From positions 620,001 to 684,000 of the forward strand of contig NZ_JADKSG010000001.1 in assembly GCF_015350805.1 (NCBI RefSeq): a stretch of 64,000 bases of DNA. The letters are read 5' to 3'. The notes beneath the pieces were generated by a model. It was not told where the DNA came from. It ran no database searches and saw nothing but the letters and a program-made list of their open reading frames with translations. This DNA is from Herbiconiux sp. VKM Ac-1786 (GTDB taxonomy: Bacteria; Actinomycetota; Actinomycetes; Actinomycetales; Microbacteriaceae). Both the position numbers and the translations under genes were made by a program. Shown piece after piece: positions 40,479-48,980 of this stretch (its first letter is position 1; every line of letters begins with the position of its first letter).

Positions 40479-41810
40479 TCAGAAGCCGACGAAGTTGCGG
40501 GGGTTCTGCGAGACGCCGCCGACGCGGGTCTCGAAGTGCACGTGGCAGCCCGTCGAGGAGCCCGTGGTGCCGGCCCAGGCGATGAGCTCGCCGACGCCGA
40601 CGTCTTGCCCGCGGCCCACGTTGAGCGAGCTGTTGTGGCCGTAGACGGTGGTGAGGCCGCCGCCGTGGTTGATCGTGACGGAGTTGCCGAGGCCGCCGTT
40701 GTAGCTGGCCTGGGTCACCGTGCCGGTCGCCGCGGCGTAGACCGGGACGCCGCAGGTGCCGCCGGGCGCCACCAGGTCGATGCCGGCGTGCAGCCGCCAC
40801 TCGTGGAAGATCGGGTGGAACCGCTGGCCCCACTCGTCGGAGACACGCCAGCTCGCGAGCGGGCTCGTCCACCCGTCGACCGAGGCGATCGGGCCGCCGC
40901 CACCGCCACCGGCCTCCGCCGCCTCCTGCGCGCGGCGGATGGCCTCCTGGCGGGCCCGCTCCCGGGCCTCCTCCTCGAGGCGCTTGCGCTCGGCGACGCC
41001 GGCCTCGTAGTCGGCGACGGTCTTCGCCGTGCTCTCCTGCAGCGCCTTCAGCTGCTCGTCGAGCACGATGCTCTGTGCCTCCTGCTCGGCGAGGGCTCCC
41101 TCGAGCTGCGCCTGGGCCTCCTGCGCCTCGGCCAGCGCGGCCTCGGCGGCGTTCTTCAGGCCCTCGAGCTCGGTGCGGGCGACGACGGCCTGGTCGGTGA
41201 GCGACTTCGCCGTGTTGCGGTCTTGCGCGGCCTGCTCGTAGAGCCGCACGGTCTGCTGCGAGAGCTGGCTCATCGCGCCGAGGCGGTAGAGCAGGTCGTC
41301 GGACGCGTCGCCGCTGACGATGAGGTTCAGGGTGAGGTCAGTGCCGCCGGCCCGGGAGAGCTGGCTGATGAGCTGCCCCGCCTGACCGTTGGACTCCTCG
41401 GCGCGGAGGGTGGCCTCGGCCGCCTGCCGGTCGAGCTCGTCGGCGCGGAACGTGGCGGTGTCGTAGGCGTCTTGCGCGGCCGAGTACTCGTCGGCCTTCT
41501 GGGCGGCGAAGGCCTGGGCGGCCTCGACCTCGGTCTGCAGCTGGGCGACGATGCCCTGGATGCGCTCCACCTCGGCCTGCTTCGCCGACTCGCTGCCGCG
41601 GGCGGCCAGCACGTCCTCCCAGGAGGGGTAGTCGATCGCCGAGGCGGGCTCGACACCGCGCAGCACCTCGACGCAGATGATCGCGAGCGCCAGCACGACG
41701 GCGGCCACCCACGTATGCACCGGCCGCTTCGCGCGCATGCGCGGCTGCACGGCGGACGCCGGATCGCCGGCGGCGCGGGCGGAGGGCGGGGTGGGGTTCG
41801 CGGTGCTCAT
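40479..41810 (-). CDS. M23 (LytM-type) peptidase with coiled coil
   Basis: A 443-residue protein with one N-terminal membrane helix (about residues 33-52), a coiled coil of about 240 residues rich in Ala, Glu and Gln, and a C-terminal LytM domain. Zinc ligands appear in RLHAGIDLV (His, Asp) and GCHVHFE. The architecture resembles EnvC/NlpD-like murein hydrolases or their activators at the cell envelope. It is a tandem paralogue of the next gene. Confidence 0.9.
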   Translation of the reverse strand: MSTANPTPPSARAAGDPASAVQPRMRAKRPVHTWVAAVVLALAIICVEVLRGVEPASAIDYPSWEDVLAARGSESAKQAEVERIQGIVAQLQTEVEAAQAFAAQKADEYSAAQDAYDTATFRADELDRQAAEATLRAEESNGQAGQLISQLSRAGGTDLTLNLIVSGDASDDLLYRLGAMSQLSQQTVRLYEQAAQDRNTAKSLTDQAVVARTELEGLKNAAEAALAEAQEAQAQLEGALAEQEAQSIVLDEQLKALQESTAKTVADYEAGVAERKRLEEEARERARQEAIRRAQEAAEAGGGGGGPIASVDGWTSPLASWRVSDEWGQRFHPIFHEWRLHAGIDLVAPGGTCGVPVYAAATGTVTQASYNGGLGNSVTINHGGGLTTVYGHNSSLNVGRGQDVGVGELIAWAGTTGSSTGCHVHFETRVGGVSQNPRNFVGF

Positions 41811-41867
41811 CGTCGGGACTCGCTCAATCGTCGGTGGGCTCGGGGGCGGCGTGGGTCATGGTCGGGC

Positions 41868-43121
41868 CTAGCCGAACTCGATGCCCTGCGCCGCCATGAA
41901 GGGGCGGGGGTTGATGGCGGTGCCGTTCTGGCGCACCTCGAAGTGCACGTGGCAGCCGGTGGAGTTGCCCGTGGTGCCGGCGTAGGCGATCGGCTGGCCG
42001 ACCGAGACGTAGGTGCCGTTGCCGACGAGCAGCGTGGTGTTGTGGCCGTAGGCGGTGGCGATTCCGCCGCCGTGGTCGATCTGGATGAAGTTGCCGTAGC
42101 CGCCGTTCCAGCCGGCGTAGTTGACGATGCCCTCGGCCGCCGCGTAGACGGTGGCGCCGCAGGTGCCGCCGTTGTAGACGAGGTCGATGCCCGAGTGGAG
42201 CAGGTACGCGCCTGACACCGGGTTCACGCGCATGCCGTACTCGTCGGACGAGAACGCGCCGGGGAACGGGCTCGCCCAGCCGCTGGCCGCGATGTAGGGC
42301 AAGGTCGACAGCCCCGCGGCCGCAGCCGCACGGGCGGCCTCGGCCCGGGCGTCGACGCCCTTCTGGTAGTCGGCCTCGGTGGCGACCCGGTTCTCTTGGA
42401 GCACCTGCAGCTGGGCCTGGAGCTCGACCTGGTGGTCCTCCTGCTCCTGCAGCGCGGCCTCGGCCTGCTGCTGGGCGGCGACCGCCTCGTCGCGCAGGCG
42501 CAGCGCCTCGTCGGCCAGGCCCTTCAGCTCGTCGCGGGCGACTTCGGCCTGCGCCGTGAGGGCGGTGGCGGTGTTCGTGTCCTGCTGGGCCTTGGCGTAG
42601 ATCTGCGAGGTCTTCTCGGCCAGCTTCGACATGGCGCTGAGCTGGTAGAGCAGGTCGTTCGAGAGCTGCTCGCCGCCGACCAGCAGGTTGAGGCTGAGGT
42701 CGTTGCCCCCGGTTCGCGCCAGTTGCGCGGCGAGCTGGCCGGCTTGACGGTTCGAGGCCTCGGCGGTCGTCCGAGCATCCGTCGCCTGCTGCTCGAGCTC
42801 GCCCGCCACGAAGTTCGCCGTGTCGTAGGCGGTCTGCGCCGTCTGGTACTCGGTGCCGCGCTGGGTGGCGAGCTGCTGGGCCGCGGAGACCTGGGCGTTC
42901 ATCTCGGAGATGAGGCCCTGGATGCGCGTGACCTCCTGGTCTTTCGCCTCGGCGTTGGCCTGGGCGTTCTTCACGTCGTCCCACGTGGGGTAGTCGTCGG
43001 CGAACGCCGGGGCGACCCCGGCACCGAAGACCACCGCGGCGGCCACCGCGAGCCCGGAGGCCGCGGCGACGAGTGCCAGGCGCAGGCGCGCGAGGCCGGT
43101 GGGGATCTGGTCGGTGCTCAT
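41868..43121 (-). CDS. M23 (LytM-type) peptidase with coiled coil, tandem paralogue
   Basis: A 417-residue protein with an N-terminal signal or anchor helix followed by AFADDYPTWDDV (matching IDYPSWEDV in its neighbour), a long coiled coil and a LytM domain with LLHSGIDLVYNGGTCG and GCHVHFEV. The two genes clearly arose by duplication. A -10-like TAGATT lies 9 nt before the ATG. Likely acts in peptidoglycan remodelling at division. Confidence 0.9.
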   Translation of the reverse strand: MSTDQIPTGLARLRLALVAAASGLAVAAAVVFGAGVAPAFADDYPTWDDVKNAQANAEAKDQEVTRIQGLISEMNAQVSAAQQLATQRGTEYQTAQTAYDTANFVAGELEQQATDARTTAEASNRQAGQLAAQLARTGGNDLSLNLLVGGEQLSNDLLYQLSAMSKLAEKTSQIYAKAQQDTNTATALTAQAEVARDELKGLADEALRLRDEAVAAQQQAEAALQEQEDHQVELQAQLQVLQENRVATEADYQKGVDARAEAARAAAAAGLSTLPYIAASGWASPFPGAFSSDEYGMRVNPVSGAYLLHSGIDLVYNGGTCGATVYAAAEGIVNYAGWNGGYGNFIQIDHGGGIATAYGHNTTLLVGNGTYVSVGQPIAYAGTTGNSTGCHVHFEVRQNGTAINPRPFMAAQGIEFG

Positions 43122-43194
43122 GTACCTGCGAATCTAACCTGCGGGGGGCTCAGGGGTCGGTTCATCCCTCAGCATGTGGACAAGTCTGCCCGAA

Positions 43195-43224
43195 TTGGCG
43201 ACTGTGCCGGAGATGTGGCATACT
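43195..43224 (+). promoter_or_regulatory. Promoter of the tRNA-Glu gene
   Basis: TTGGCG (43195-43200) and CATACT (43219-43224) with an 18-bp spacer, ending 19 nt before the mature 5' end of tRNA-Glu. Confidence 0.6.
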
Positions 43225-43243
43225 CGACGAGTTGTCGCGCCGC

Positions 43244-43316
43244 GGCCCCATCGTTTAGCGGCCTAGGACGTCGCCCTTTCACGGCGGTAGCACGGGTTCG
43301 AATCCCGTTGGGGTCA
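43244..43316 (+). tRNA. tRNA-Glu (anticodon TTC)
   Basis: A 73-nt cloverleaf. Acceptor GGCCCCA pairs with TGGGGTC with one G-T pair, the anticodon loop is CTTTCAC, and the T arm is ACGGGTTCGAATCCCGT. Discriminator A; CCA is not encoded. Confidence 0.97.
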
Positions 43317-43338
43317 CAAGCTCCAGTGCGAGAACACA

Positions 43339-43344
43339 TACAAT
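43339..43344 (+). promoter_or_regulatory. -10 box of the tRNA-Asp gene
   Basis: TACAAT, 15 nt upstream of tRNA-Asp, in the 42-bp gap after tRNA-Glu. No obvious -35 hexamer. Confidence 0.5.
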
Positions 43345-43358
43345 AGGAACACAAGTAA

Positions 43359-43432
43359 GGCCCTGTAGCGCAGTTGGTTAGCGTGCCGCCCTGTCACGGC
43401 GGAGGTCGCGGGTTCAAGTCCCGTCAGGGTCG
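43359..43432 (+). tRNA. tRNA-Asp (anticodon GTC)
   Basis: A 74-nt cloverleaf with acceptor GGCCCTG pairing with CAGGGTC, anticodon GTC in loop CTGTCAC, and T arm GCGGGTTCAAGTCCCGT. Discriminator G. CCA follows directly at 43433-43435 and may be encoded or fortuitous. Confidence 0.97.
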
Positions 43433-43442
43433 CCATGGCGTG

Positions 43443-43469
43443 AAAGCCCTTCCAGTCGGAAGGGCTTTT
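43443..43469 (+). terminator. Rho-independent terminator after tRNA-Asp
   Basis: AAAGCCCTTCC (43443-43453) pairs perfectly with 43458-43468 across a 4-nt loop and is followed by a short T-run. Confidence 0.9.
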
Positions 43470-43496
43470 CGCTAGAAGCGGCGCATTTGCCGTTTC

Positions 43497-43569
43497 GGCT
43501 CTGTAGCTCAGTTGGTAGAGCGCACGACTGAAAATCGTGAGGTCACGGGATCGACGCCCGTCGGAGCCA
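43497..43569 (+). tRNA. tRNA-Phe (anticodon GAA)
   Basis: A 73-nt cloverleaf. Acceptor GGCTCTG pairs with CGGAGCC, anticodon loop CTGAAAA. The T loop reads ATCGACG, so the usual T at position 54 is A. Discriminator A. Confidence 0.96.
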
Positions 43570-43571
43570 CT

Positions 43572-43607
43572 GAAACCCTCGCCTAGCTTCTACATGGCGG
43601 GGGTTTC
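43572..43607 (+). terminator. Terminator after tRNA-Phe
   Basis: GAAACCCTCGCC (43572-43583) pairs with GGCGGGGGTTTC (43596-43607) with one wobble pair and a 12-nt loop. Confidence 0.8.
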
Positions 43608-43695
43608 TTACGTTTCCGGGCCGATTCCGTCCGGCTCGGGTGAACATCGCCTGAAGGCGGCTTGCGCGCCAGGGCTCTCGTGGTCGACTCGAGGC

Positions 43696-44544
43696 ATGAG
43701 TGGATACGACCCGCAGTTCCTCGACCTCGACGACGAGCACGACGGCGCGGGGGCGGTGGCTGTGCCGGCGCCGCGGGGGGAAGCGGCCGGGGCGCGGATG
43801 CGGCGGCTGGAGTATGTGCACTTCACGGTGCTGCTCGATGCGGGGCGGCGGTTGGCGGCCGCGACCGCCGTGAACATCGACGGGAGCGCGCTGCTCGATC
43901 TGGGGCGGGGCGACGACTGGCATCTCGACGAGCGGGTGGCCGCCGACGAGCAGGCCGGGCCCGAGCTGTACGCGCGGAACGATCTCGATCGGGGGCATCT
44001 GGTGCGGCGGCGGGATCCGGTGTGGGGCGACGTCGAGATCGCCTCCGAGGCCAATTACGACAGCTTCTGCTACACGAACGCCGCCCCGCAGGCGGCCGAG
44101 TTCAACCAGTCGATCGAGCTCTGGAACGGTCTCGAGGACCTGGTGCTCGAGTACGCCGGCGCCAACCGGCTGCGGCTGAGCGTCTTCACCGGGCCCGTGT
44201 TCGCCGACGACGACGAGCTGTACCGCGGGGTGCGCATCCCCAAGCAGTTCTGGAAGGTCGCCGCCTGGGCGAGCGAGGGCCGCCTGCGGGCGAGCGGCTA
44301 TCTGCTCGACCAGTCGCCGCAGCTGGGCGACATCGATCTGAGCGAGCAGACGGCGACGGATGCTCCGCCTCCGCTCGGGCCCTTCCGCACCTTCCAGGTG
44401 CCGGTCGCCGACCTCGACATGCTGACCGGGCTCGACTTCGGGCTGCTCGTGGGCGCCGACGTGCTCGCGAGCACGGTGCCGACGGCCGGCGTCCATCGCG
44501 AGCGGTGGATCGAGGTGACCGACGCCACGCAGCTGCGCTGGTGA
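43696..44544 (+). CDS. DNA/RNA non-specific endonuclease (NUC1 family) without a signal peptide
   Basis: A 282-residue protein of the beta-beta-alpha metal nuclease family. DRGH at residues 98-101 supplies the catalytic His, and YTNAAPQAAEFNQSIELWNGLE supplies the metal-binding Asn and its conserved context. Relatives are usually secreted or toxin domains, but this N-terminus (MSGYDPQFLDLDDEHDG) is acidic and not a signal peptide. No immunity-like gene is recognisable next door. The ribosome site at ATG 43696 is weak. It may be exported by another route or act inside the cell. Confidence 0.9.
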   Translation: MSGYDPQFLDLDDEHDGAGAVAVPAPRGEAAGARMRRLEYVHFTVLLDAGRRLAAATAVNIDGSALLDLGRGDDWHLDERVAADEQAGPELYARNDLDRGHLVRRRDPVWGDVEIASEANYDSFCYTNAAPQAAEFNQSIELWNGLEDLVLEYAGANRLRLSVFTGPVFADDDELYRGVRIPKQFWKVAAWASEGRLRASGYLLDQSPQLGDIDLSEQTATDAPPPLGPFRTFQVPVADLDMLTGLDFGLLVGADVLASTVPTAGVHRERWIEVTDATQLRW

Positions 44545-44575
44545 CGGGGCGGCCGGCGCGCGCGAGAATGGGCGC

Positions 44576-45073
44576 ATGGACGCGCTGACTCCCGTCGCCA
44601 TCGGGCTGACCGCCGTGAGCGCGCTCGGCGCCGGGCTGGTCGGCGGCGTGTTCTTCGCCTTCTCGGCCTTCGTGATGCAGGGGCTCGCGGATGCGCCGCC
44701 GACGGCCGGCCTGGCCGCCATGCAGGGCGTCAACCGGGCGGCCGTGCGCCCGCCGCTGATGGTGGCGCTGTTCGGCACGCTCCTCGTGGGGGCGGCGGCG
44801 GCCGTGCTGCTGGCCGTCGACGGCGCGGGGCACGCGGTGTGGTGGGCGGTCGGCGGTGCGGTCGTGTACCTCGGGGCGGTGGTGGGGGTGACGATCGGGT
44901 TCCACGTTCCCCGCAACGAGGCGCTCGCCCGGGTGGGGGTCGATGATCCGGATGCGCCGGCCGCCTGGTCGCGCTACGTCACCGAGTGGACGCGGGGCAA
45001 CCACGTGCGCGCGGTGGGCGGGGCGCTCGCGGCGGCGCTGTTCGGCGTGGCGGCGATCACAGCGCTGCTCTGA
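44576..45073 (+). CDS. DUF1772 membrane protein
   Basis: A 165-residue protein with four hydrophobic segments and the DUF1772 pattern: GLVGGVFFAFSAFVMQGL, AAMQGVNRAAVRPPLM, FHVPRNEALA and WSRYVTEWTRGNHVRA. Some members of this superfamily are anthrone oxygenase-like, most are uncharacterised. A -10-like GAGAAT ends 6 nt before the ATG. Confidence 0.88.
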   Translation: MDALTPVAIGLTAVSALGAGLVGGVFFAFSAFVMQGLADAPPTAGLAAMQGVNRAAVRPPLMVALFGTLLVGAAAAVLLAVDGAGHAVWWAVGGAVVYLGAVVGVTIGFHVPRNEALARVGVDDPDAPAAWSRYVTEWTRGNHVRAVGGALAAALFGVAAITALL

Positions 45074-45116
45074 GCATCCGGCCCTGGATGTCGGAGGACG
45101 TCGCCATACTGGGCGC

Positions 45117-46283
45117 ATGAGCAGACGCATCCCGGCCGGTGAGCGCGAGCTGCTGCAGCGCCGGCTGGCGTCGCAGTGGCTCACGCCCGCCGGCGGCGAG
45201 CAGAGCGGCGGCGACCAGAGCGGCGGCGAGCGCGACCGCGCGGCGCGGGTCGCCGCCGTGACGCGGCGGATGCTCGCCACCCAGGCGCAGGACTTCGGGC
45301 AGGGAGTGTGGGCGCTCGGCGTCCGCGCGCCGGGGAGCACCCGACGCGACGTGACGACGGCGCTCGACGACGGCTCCGTGGTGCGGTCGTGGCCGATGCG
45401 GGGCACCCTCCACTTCATCGATCCCGACGACCTGCGCGGCTTCCTGTCGCTCACCGCCCGCCGCACCGTGACGGGGGCGGCCGCCCGGCATCGCGGGCTC
45501 GGCATCGACGAGCAGACCGTCGCGCGGGCCCGCGACGTCGCGACCGGGCTGCTCCGCGGCGGCGGGCGGGCGAGCCGCGAGCAGTTCACGGCCGCGCTCG
45601 AGAGCGCCGGGCTGGAGCCGACGGGCCAACGGGGCATGCACCTGATCTGGCTGCTGGCGCACGAGGGCCTGATCTGCTGGGGGCCGATGGCCGAGGGCGG
45701 CACGCAGCAGGCGCTCGTGCTGCTCGACGAGTGGGCGCCGGCGACCCGGGACCGGTCGCCCGACGAGGCGCACGACGAGCTGCTGCTGCGCTACGTGCGG
45801 GGGCACGGCCCGACCACACTCAAGGACTTCTGCCACTGGAGCAAGCTGCTCGTGTCCGACTCGTCGGCGGCCCTCGCGCGCATCCGGGACCGGCTGGAGG
45901 AAGTCGAACTGGGCGGTGCGAGCTACCTGGTGGAGGCGGGAGACATCGAAGCACGAGCCAGGGAAGCGGGCACCGCTCCGCCGCAGCTCGCCCTCCCCGG
46001 CTTCGACGAGTTCCTGCTCGGCTACCGCTCCCGCCAGCCCGCCCTCGCCGCCGAGTTCAGCGCCCGGGTGGTGCCGGGCGAGAACGGCATGTTCTTCCCC
46101 ATGCTCGTCTCGCGCGGCGCGATCGTCGGCACCTGGAAGCGCAGCATCACCGCCAAGGCCGTCACGGTCACGACCGATCCGTTCGAGCCGCTCACCGCCG
46201 CCGAGCAGAAGGGCTTCGAGCGCGCCCTGAGACGGTACGCCGCCTTCCTCGAGCTCCCGCTGACGGGGAGGGGTGGGAGATGA
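45117..46283 (+). CDS. AlkZ/YcaQ-like winged-helix DNA glycosylase family protein (HTH_42)
   Basis: A 388-residue protein of the HTH_42 family. The Gln-x-Gln motif characteristic of AlkZ-type glycosylases, which unhook DNA crosslinks, is seen at Gln56 and Gln58 (LATQAQDFG). RGTLHFIDPDDL and LPGFDEFLLGYRSRQ are typical family segments. A 15-bp repeat adds a GGEQSGGDQSGG loop near residue 27. The -10-like CATACT ends 6 nt before the ATG. It overlaps the next gene (ATGA), and an HMCES/YedK gene follows, which supports a DNA-damage role. Confidence 0.8.
   Translation: MSRRIPAGERELLQRRLASQWLTPAGGEQSGGDQSGGERDRAARVAAVTRRMLATQAQDFGQGVWALGVRAPGSTRRDVTTALDDGSVVRSWPMRGTLHFIDPDDLRGFLSLTARRTVTGAAARHRGLGIDEQTVARARDVATGLLRGGGRASREQFTAALESAGLEPTGQRGMHLIWLLAHEGLICWGPMAEGGTQQALVLLDEWAPATRDRSPDEAHDELLLRYVRGHGPTTLKDFCHWSKLLVSDSSAALARIRDRLEEVELGGASYLVEAGDIEARAREAGTAPPQLALPGFDEFLLGYRSRQPALAAEFSARVVPGENGMFFPMLVSRGAIVGTWKRSITAKAVTVTTDPFEPLTAAEQKGFERALRRYAAFLELPLTGRGGR
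45191..45235. repeat. 15-bp tandem repeat, three copies, in the AlkZ-like gene
   Basis: CGGCGGCGAGCAGAG at 45191 followed by two variants at 45206 and 45221. Encodes the loop SGGEQ/SGGDQ. Confidence 0.85.
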
Positions 46284-47056
46284 CGGCTGACGAGACGGTC
46301 GCGCGACGGCGCCTGCGCGAGACGGGCGAGGAGGCGGTCATCCGCCGCGACCCGCTGATGCCCGGCGCCTTCGAGCTCGTCGTCGGCGGCAGCCCGCAGT
46401 CCCACGTCGACCTCGGCGACCCCGGTGCGCTCTTCCACGACTACGTCCGCCGCATCGGTGCCGTGATCGAGCGGCTCCGGATGCCCGGCGAACCCGTCAC
46501 CGCCGTGCACCTCGGCGCCGGAGCCCTCACGCTCCCCCGCTACGTGCAGGTGACCCGTCCCGACTCCGAGCAGCACGTGGTCGAGCTCGCGGAGGAGCTG
46601 GTGCCCTTCGTGACCGGCACGCTGCCCCTGCCGGCGGGCACCCGGCTGACGACGCATCCGGGCGACGCCGCCCGCGTGCTGAACGGCGGCGACCTCGCCG
46701 GCCTCGCCCACAGCGCCGACCTCGTGATCGCCGATCTCTACCAGGGCACCACGACGCCCGCCCACCTGCGCACGACCGGCTTCTACCGGGCGGCATCCGC
46801 TCTGCTGGCACCCGACGGGGTGCTCGTGGTGAACGTCGCCGACGACGACGGCGCCCCCGCCCTGCGCGCGCACCTCGAGGCGCTCGAGCCGGTGCTGACC
46901 CACGTCGTGCTCTCGGGCCCTGCGTCGGTCGTGACGGAGGCGCGGGCCGGCAACGTCGTCGTCGTCGCCTCGGCGTCGCCCGCCCTGCTCGGGTGGCTTC
47001 CGGCCCTGCGCGCAGCGGGCCCGCACCCCGGAGTGGTGGACCCGGTGGGAGCATGA
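46280..47056 (+). CDS. Spermidine-synthase-like Rossmann methyltransferase-fold protein
   Basis: A 258-residue protein resembling stand-alone SpeE-like proteins: SHVDLGDPGALFHDYVRRIG, a nucleotide-binding strand VTAVHLGAGALTLPRYV, VVELAEELV, DLVIADLYQG and APDGVLVVNVADD. The glycine-rich motif is GAGALT. Many Actinobacteria have such proteins and true spermidine synthesis is unproven. ATG overlaps the AlkZ-like gene stop; the HMCES gene follows after 24 bp. Confidence 0.8.
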   Translation: MTADETVARRRLRETGEEAVIRRDPLMPGAFELVVGGSPQSHVDLGDPGALFHDYVRRIGAVIERLRMPGEPVTAVHLGAGALTLPRYVQVTRPDSEQHVVELAEELVPFVTGTLPLPAGTRLTTHPGDAARVLNGGDLAGLAHSADLVIADLYQGTTTPAHLRTTGFYRAASALLAPDGVLVVNVADDDGAPALRAHLEALEPVLTHVVLSGPASVVTEARAGNVVVVASASPALLGWLPALRAAGPHPGVVDPVGA

Positions 47057-47080
47057 TGGAGACGGACGAGAGGAGCGATC

Positions 47081-47794
47081 ATGTGCGGACGGTTCGCGAT
47101 GAGCGCCGAGACCGATGAGCTGATCGCCGAGTTCGTGGCGCGCGGCGGTCGCCTGGAGGACTGGCGGCCCTCCTACAACGTCGCCCCCACCGAGGAGTCG
47201 CCGATCGTGCGCGAGCGCCTGATCGAGGGCGAGCTCGTGCGGCAGCTCGATGCCGCGAGCTGGGGCCTGAAGCCGTCCTGGGCGAAACCGGGCGGGCCGG
47301 CGCCGATCAACGCGCGACTCGAGAGCGTGTCGACGAACGGGCTGTTCCGCAACGCCTTCGCCCAGCGCCGCTGCATCGTGCCGATGAACGGCTACTACGA
47401 GTGGGAGGCCACCGAGCACGGCAAGCAGCCGCACTACATCCACGCCCCTGAGAGCGTGCTGGCGGCGGCCGGGCTCTACGAGGTGCGCAAGGTCGGCGAG
47501 GAGTGGTCGGTCTCGTTCACGATCATCACGCGCGAGGCGGCCGACGCCTCGGGCGAGGTGCACGACCGGATGCCCGTGTTCCTCACCCCCGATACCTGGG
47601 AACACTGGGTCGAACCGATGAAGCTCGAGAAGACCGACGAGAAGGAGGAGCTGCTGGCGATGCTCGACCGCTCCTCGCTCGCGGTGGCGTCGACGATCAC
47701 CACCTACCCGGTGTCGAAGCGGGTCAACAACGTGCGCGACACCTCGGTGGCGAAGGACGACCCGACGCTGATCGAGCCCCTGACCGCGGCCTAG
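47081..47794 (+). CDS. HMCES/YedK abasic-site-binding protein (SRAP)
   Basis: A 237-residue SRAP protein. Cys2 exposed after Met removal (MCGRF), Asn77 (PINARLES), Glu107 (GYYEWEA) and His161 (HDRMP) are the residues that form the thiazolidine crosslink to abasic sites in single-stranded DNA. AGAGGAG precedes the ATG. Third member of a probable repair cluster. Confidence 0.95.
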   Translation: MCGRFAMSAETDELIAEFVARGGRLEDWRPSYNVAPTEESPIVRERLIEGELVRQLDAASWGLKPSWAKPGGPAPINARLESVSTNGLFRNAFAQRRCIVPMNGYYEWEATEHGKQPHYIHAPESVLAAAGLYEVRKVGEEWSVSFTIITREAADASGEVHDRMPVFLTPDTWEHWVEPMKLEKTDEKEELLAMLDRSSLAVASTITTYPVSKRVNNVRDTSVAKDDPTLIEPLTAA

Positions 47795-47798
47795 CGAA

Positions 47799-48815
47799 TC
47801 AGCCCGCGACCGGCCCCGTCGTCCCCCGCAGCACCAGCTCCACCGGCAGCCGCACCGACGCGATCCCCTCCATCGACCCGGCCGCCAGACCGTCGAGCAG
47901 CAGCTTCGCCGACTGCCGGCCGATCTCGAGCATGTCCTGCCGCACCGTCGTCAGCCCCGGCGTCACCACCGACGCCATGTCGACGTCGTCGAAGCCCACG
48001 ACCGAGACGTCGTCGGGCACCCGCAGCCCCTCCTCCCAGAGCCGGCGCATGGCCCCGATCGCCATGAAGTCGTTGCAGGCGAACACCGCGGTGAACTTCA
48101 CCTCGTGGGCGAGCAGGTCGCTCATCAGCTCGTAGCCCGAGCGGATCTCGAAGTCGCCGTGGATGGCCAGGGCGTTGGGGAACGACTCGCGGATGCCGCG
48201 CATCCGCTGCACCGTCGAGTGCAGCCCCGGGAAGCCGGCGATGATCACGGCCTTCGTGTGCCCGAGCGAGCGCACGTGCCGGCCGAGGTCGCGGGCGCCC
48301 GAGTAGTTCGTCGAGGTGACCGAGGGCAGGCCCTGGAGCTCCTCGATGTCCTCGTCGGCGAGCACGATCGGCGCCGGCGACGACGCCATCGACACGAGCT
48401 CGTCGGTGGGCTTGATCTCGCGGCTGGCCGTGTAGACGAGGCCGTCGATCGCCCGGGTGCGCAGCATGTTGAAGTACCGCTTCTCGCGCCGCGGGTCGGA
48501 GTTCGAGGTGCTCGCGATGATCAGGCCGTGGTCGTGCTCGTTGGCCATCTCCTCGACGCCGCGCGCGATGCGGCCGAAGTACCAGTGCGAGATGTCGGGC
48601 ACGGCCAGGCCGATCACCTGGCTGCGGCCCGACTTGAGGCGCCGGGCGCCGGCGTCGGGCACGTAGCCGTGCTCGTCGATCAGCCGCTTGATGCGCAGGG
48701 CGGTGGCCGGATGCACGGGCCGCTTCCCCGACAGCGTGTGCGACACCGTGGTCACGCTGACGCCCGCGGCCTCGGCGATCTGCTGCATCGTCCAGGGCCG
48801 GGGTCGGTCGTTCAC
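47799..48815 (-). CDS. LacI-family regulator of the adjacent importer/salvage genes
   Basis: A 338-residue LacI protein. The N-terminal helix-turn-helix and hinge read [38 protein letters not shown] and [18 protein letters not shown]; the periplasmic-binding-like core follows ([27 protein letters not shown]). GTG 48815 lies 6 nt after TACTCT (48822-48827, minus strand), suggesting a leaderless mRNA. Two palindromes with the CGCAAAACG-type half-site lie in the divergent region. Confidence 0.93.
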   Translation of the reverse strand: MNDRPRPWTMQQIAEAAGVSVTTVSHTLSGKRPVHPATALRIKRLIDEHGYVPDAGARRLKSGRSQVIGLAVPDISHWYFGRIARGVEEMANEHDHGLIIASTSNSDPRREKRYFNMLRTRAIDGLVYTASREIKPTDELVSMASSPAPIVLADEDIEELQGLPSVTSTNYSGARDLGRHVRSLGHTKAVIIAGFPGLHSTVQRMRGIRESFPNALAIHGDFEIRSGYELMSDLLAHEVKFTAVFACNDFMAIGAMRRLWEEGLRVPDDVSVVGFDDVDMASVVTPGLTTVRQDMLEIGRQSAKLLLDGLAAGSMEGIASVRLPVELVLRGTTGPVAG

Positions 48816-48857
48816 GCCCTCAGAGTAGCCGAGCGGACGGGCGCCCCACGTCGCTTT

Positions 48858-48873
48858 CGCAAAACGTGTTGCG
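48858..48873. promoter_or_regulatory. LacI operator O1, near the lacI-like promoter
   Basis: CGCAAAACGTGTTGCG, a palindrome apart from one inner pair. It lies 43 bp upstream of the regulator start. Confidence 0.65.
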
Positions 48874-48919
48874 GCGCATCCTGAGACCACGGCGAACGGA
48901 TGCCCGGTCGTTTACACCC

Positions 48920-48950
48920 CCGAAACACCGGGTAATGGGGCCGAAACACC
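48920..48950 (+). promoter_or_regulatory. Paired direct repeats CCGAAACACC with a 21-bp period
   Basis: CCGAAACACC occurs at 48920-48929 and 48941-48950. The 21-bp period is two helical turns. They sit just upstream of a -10-like TTAGGT (48957-48962) that could serve the importer operon, which is the layout of activator sites. Confidence 0.45.
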
Positions 48951-48980
48951 CACACCTTAGGTTGGGGCCACGCACCCGCC

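Noticed and set aside
43433-43435. CCA after tRNA-Asp as proof of an encoded 3' end
   Set aside because: The other two tRNAs in the cluster lack CCA, so this may be chance.
43537-43695. Upstream in-frame extension of the nuclease gene to 43537
   Set aside because: It starts inside tRNA-Phe and crosses its terminator; the Met at 43696 is the sensible start.
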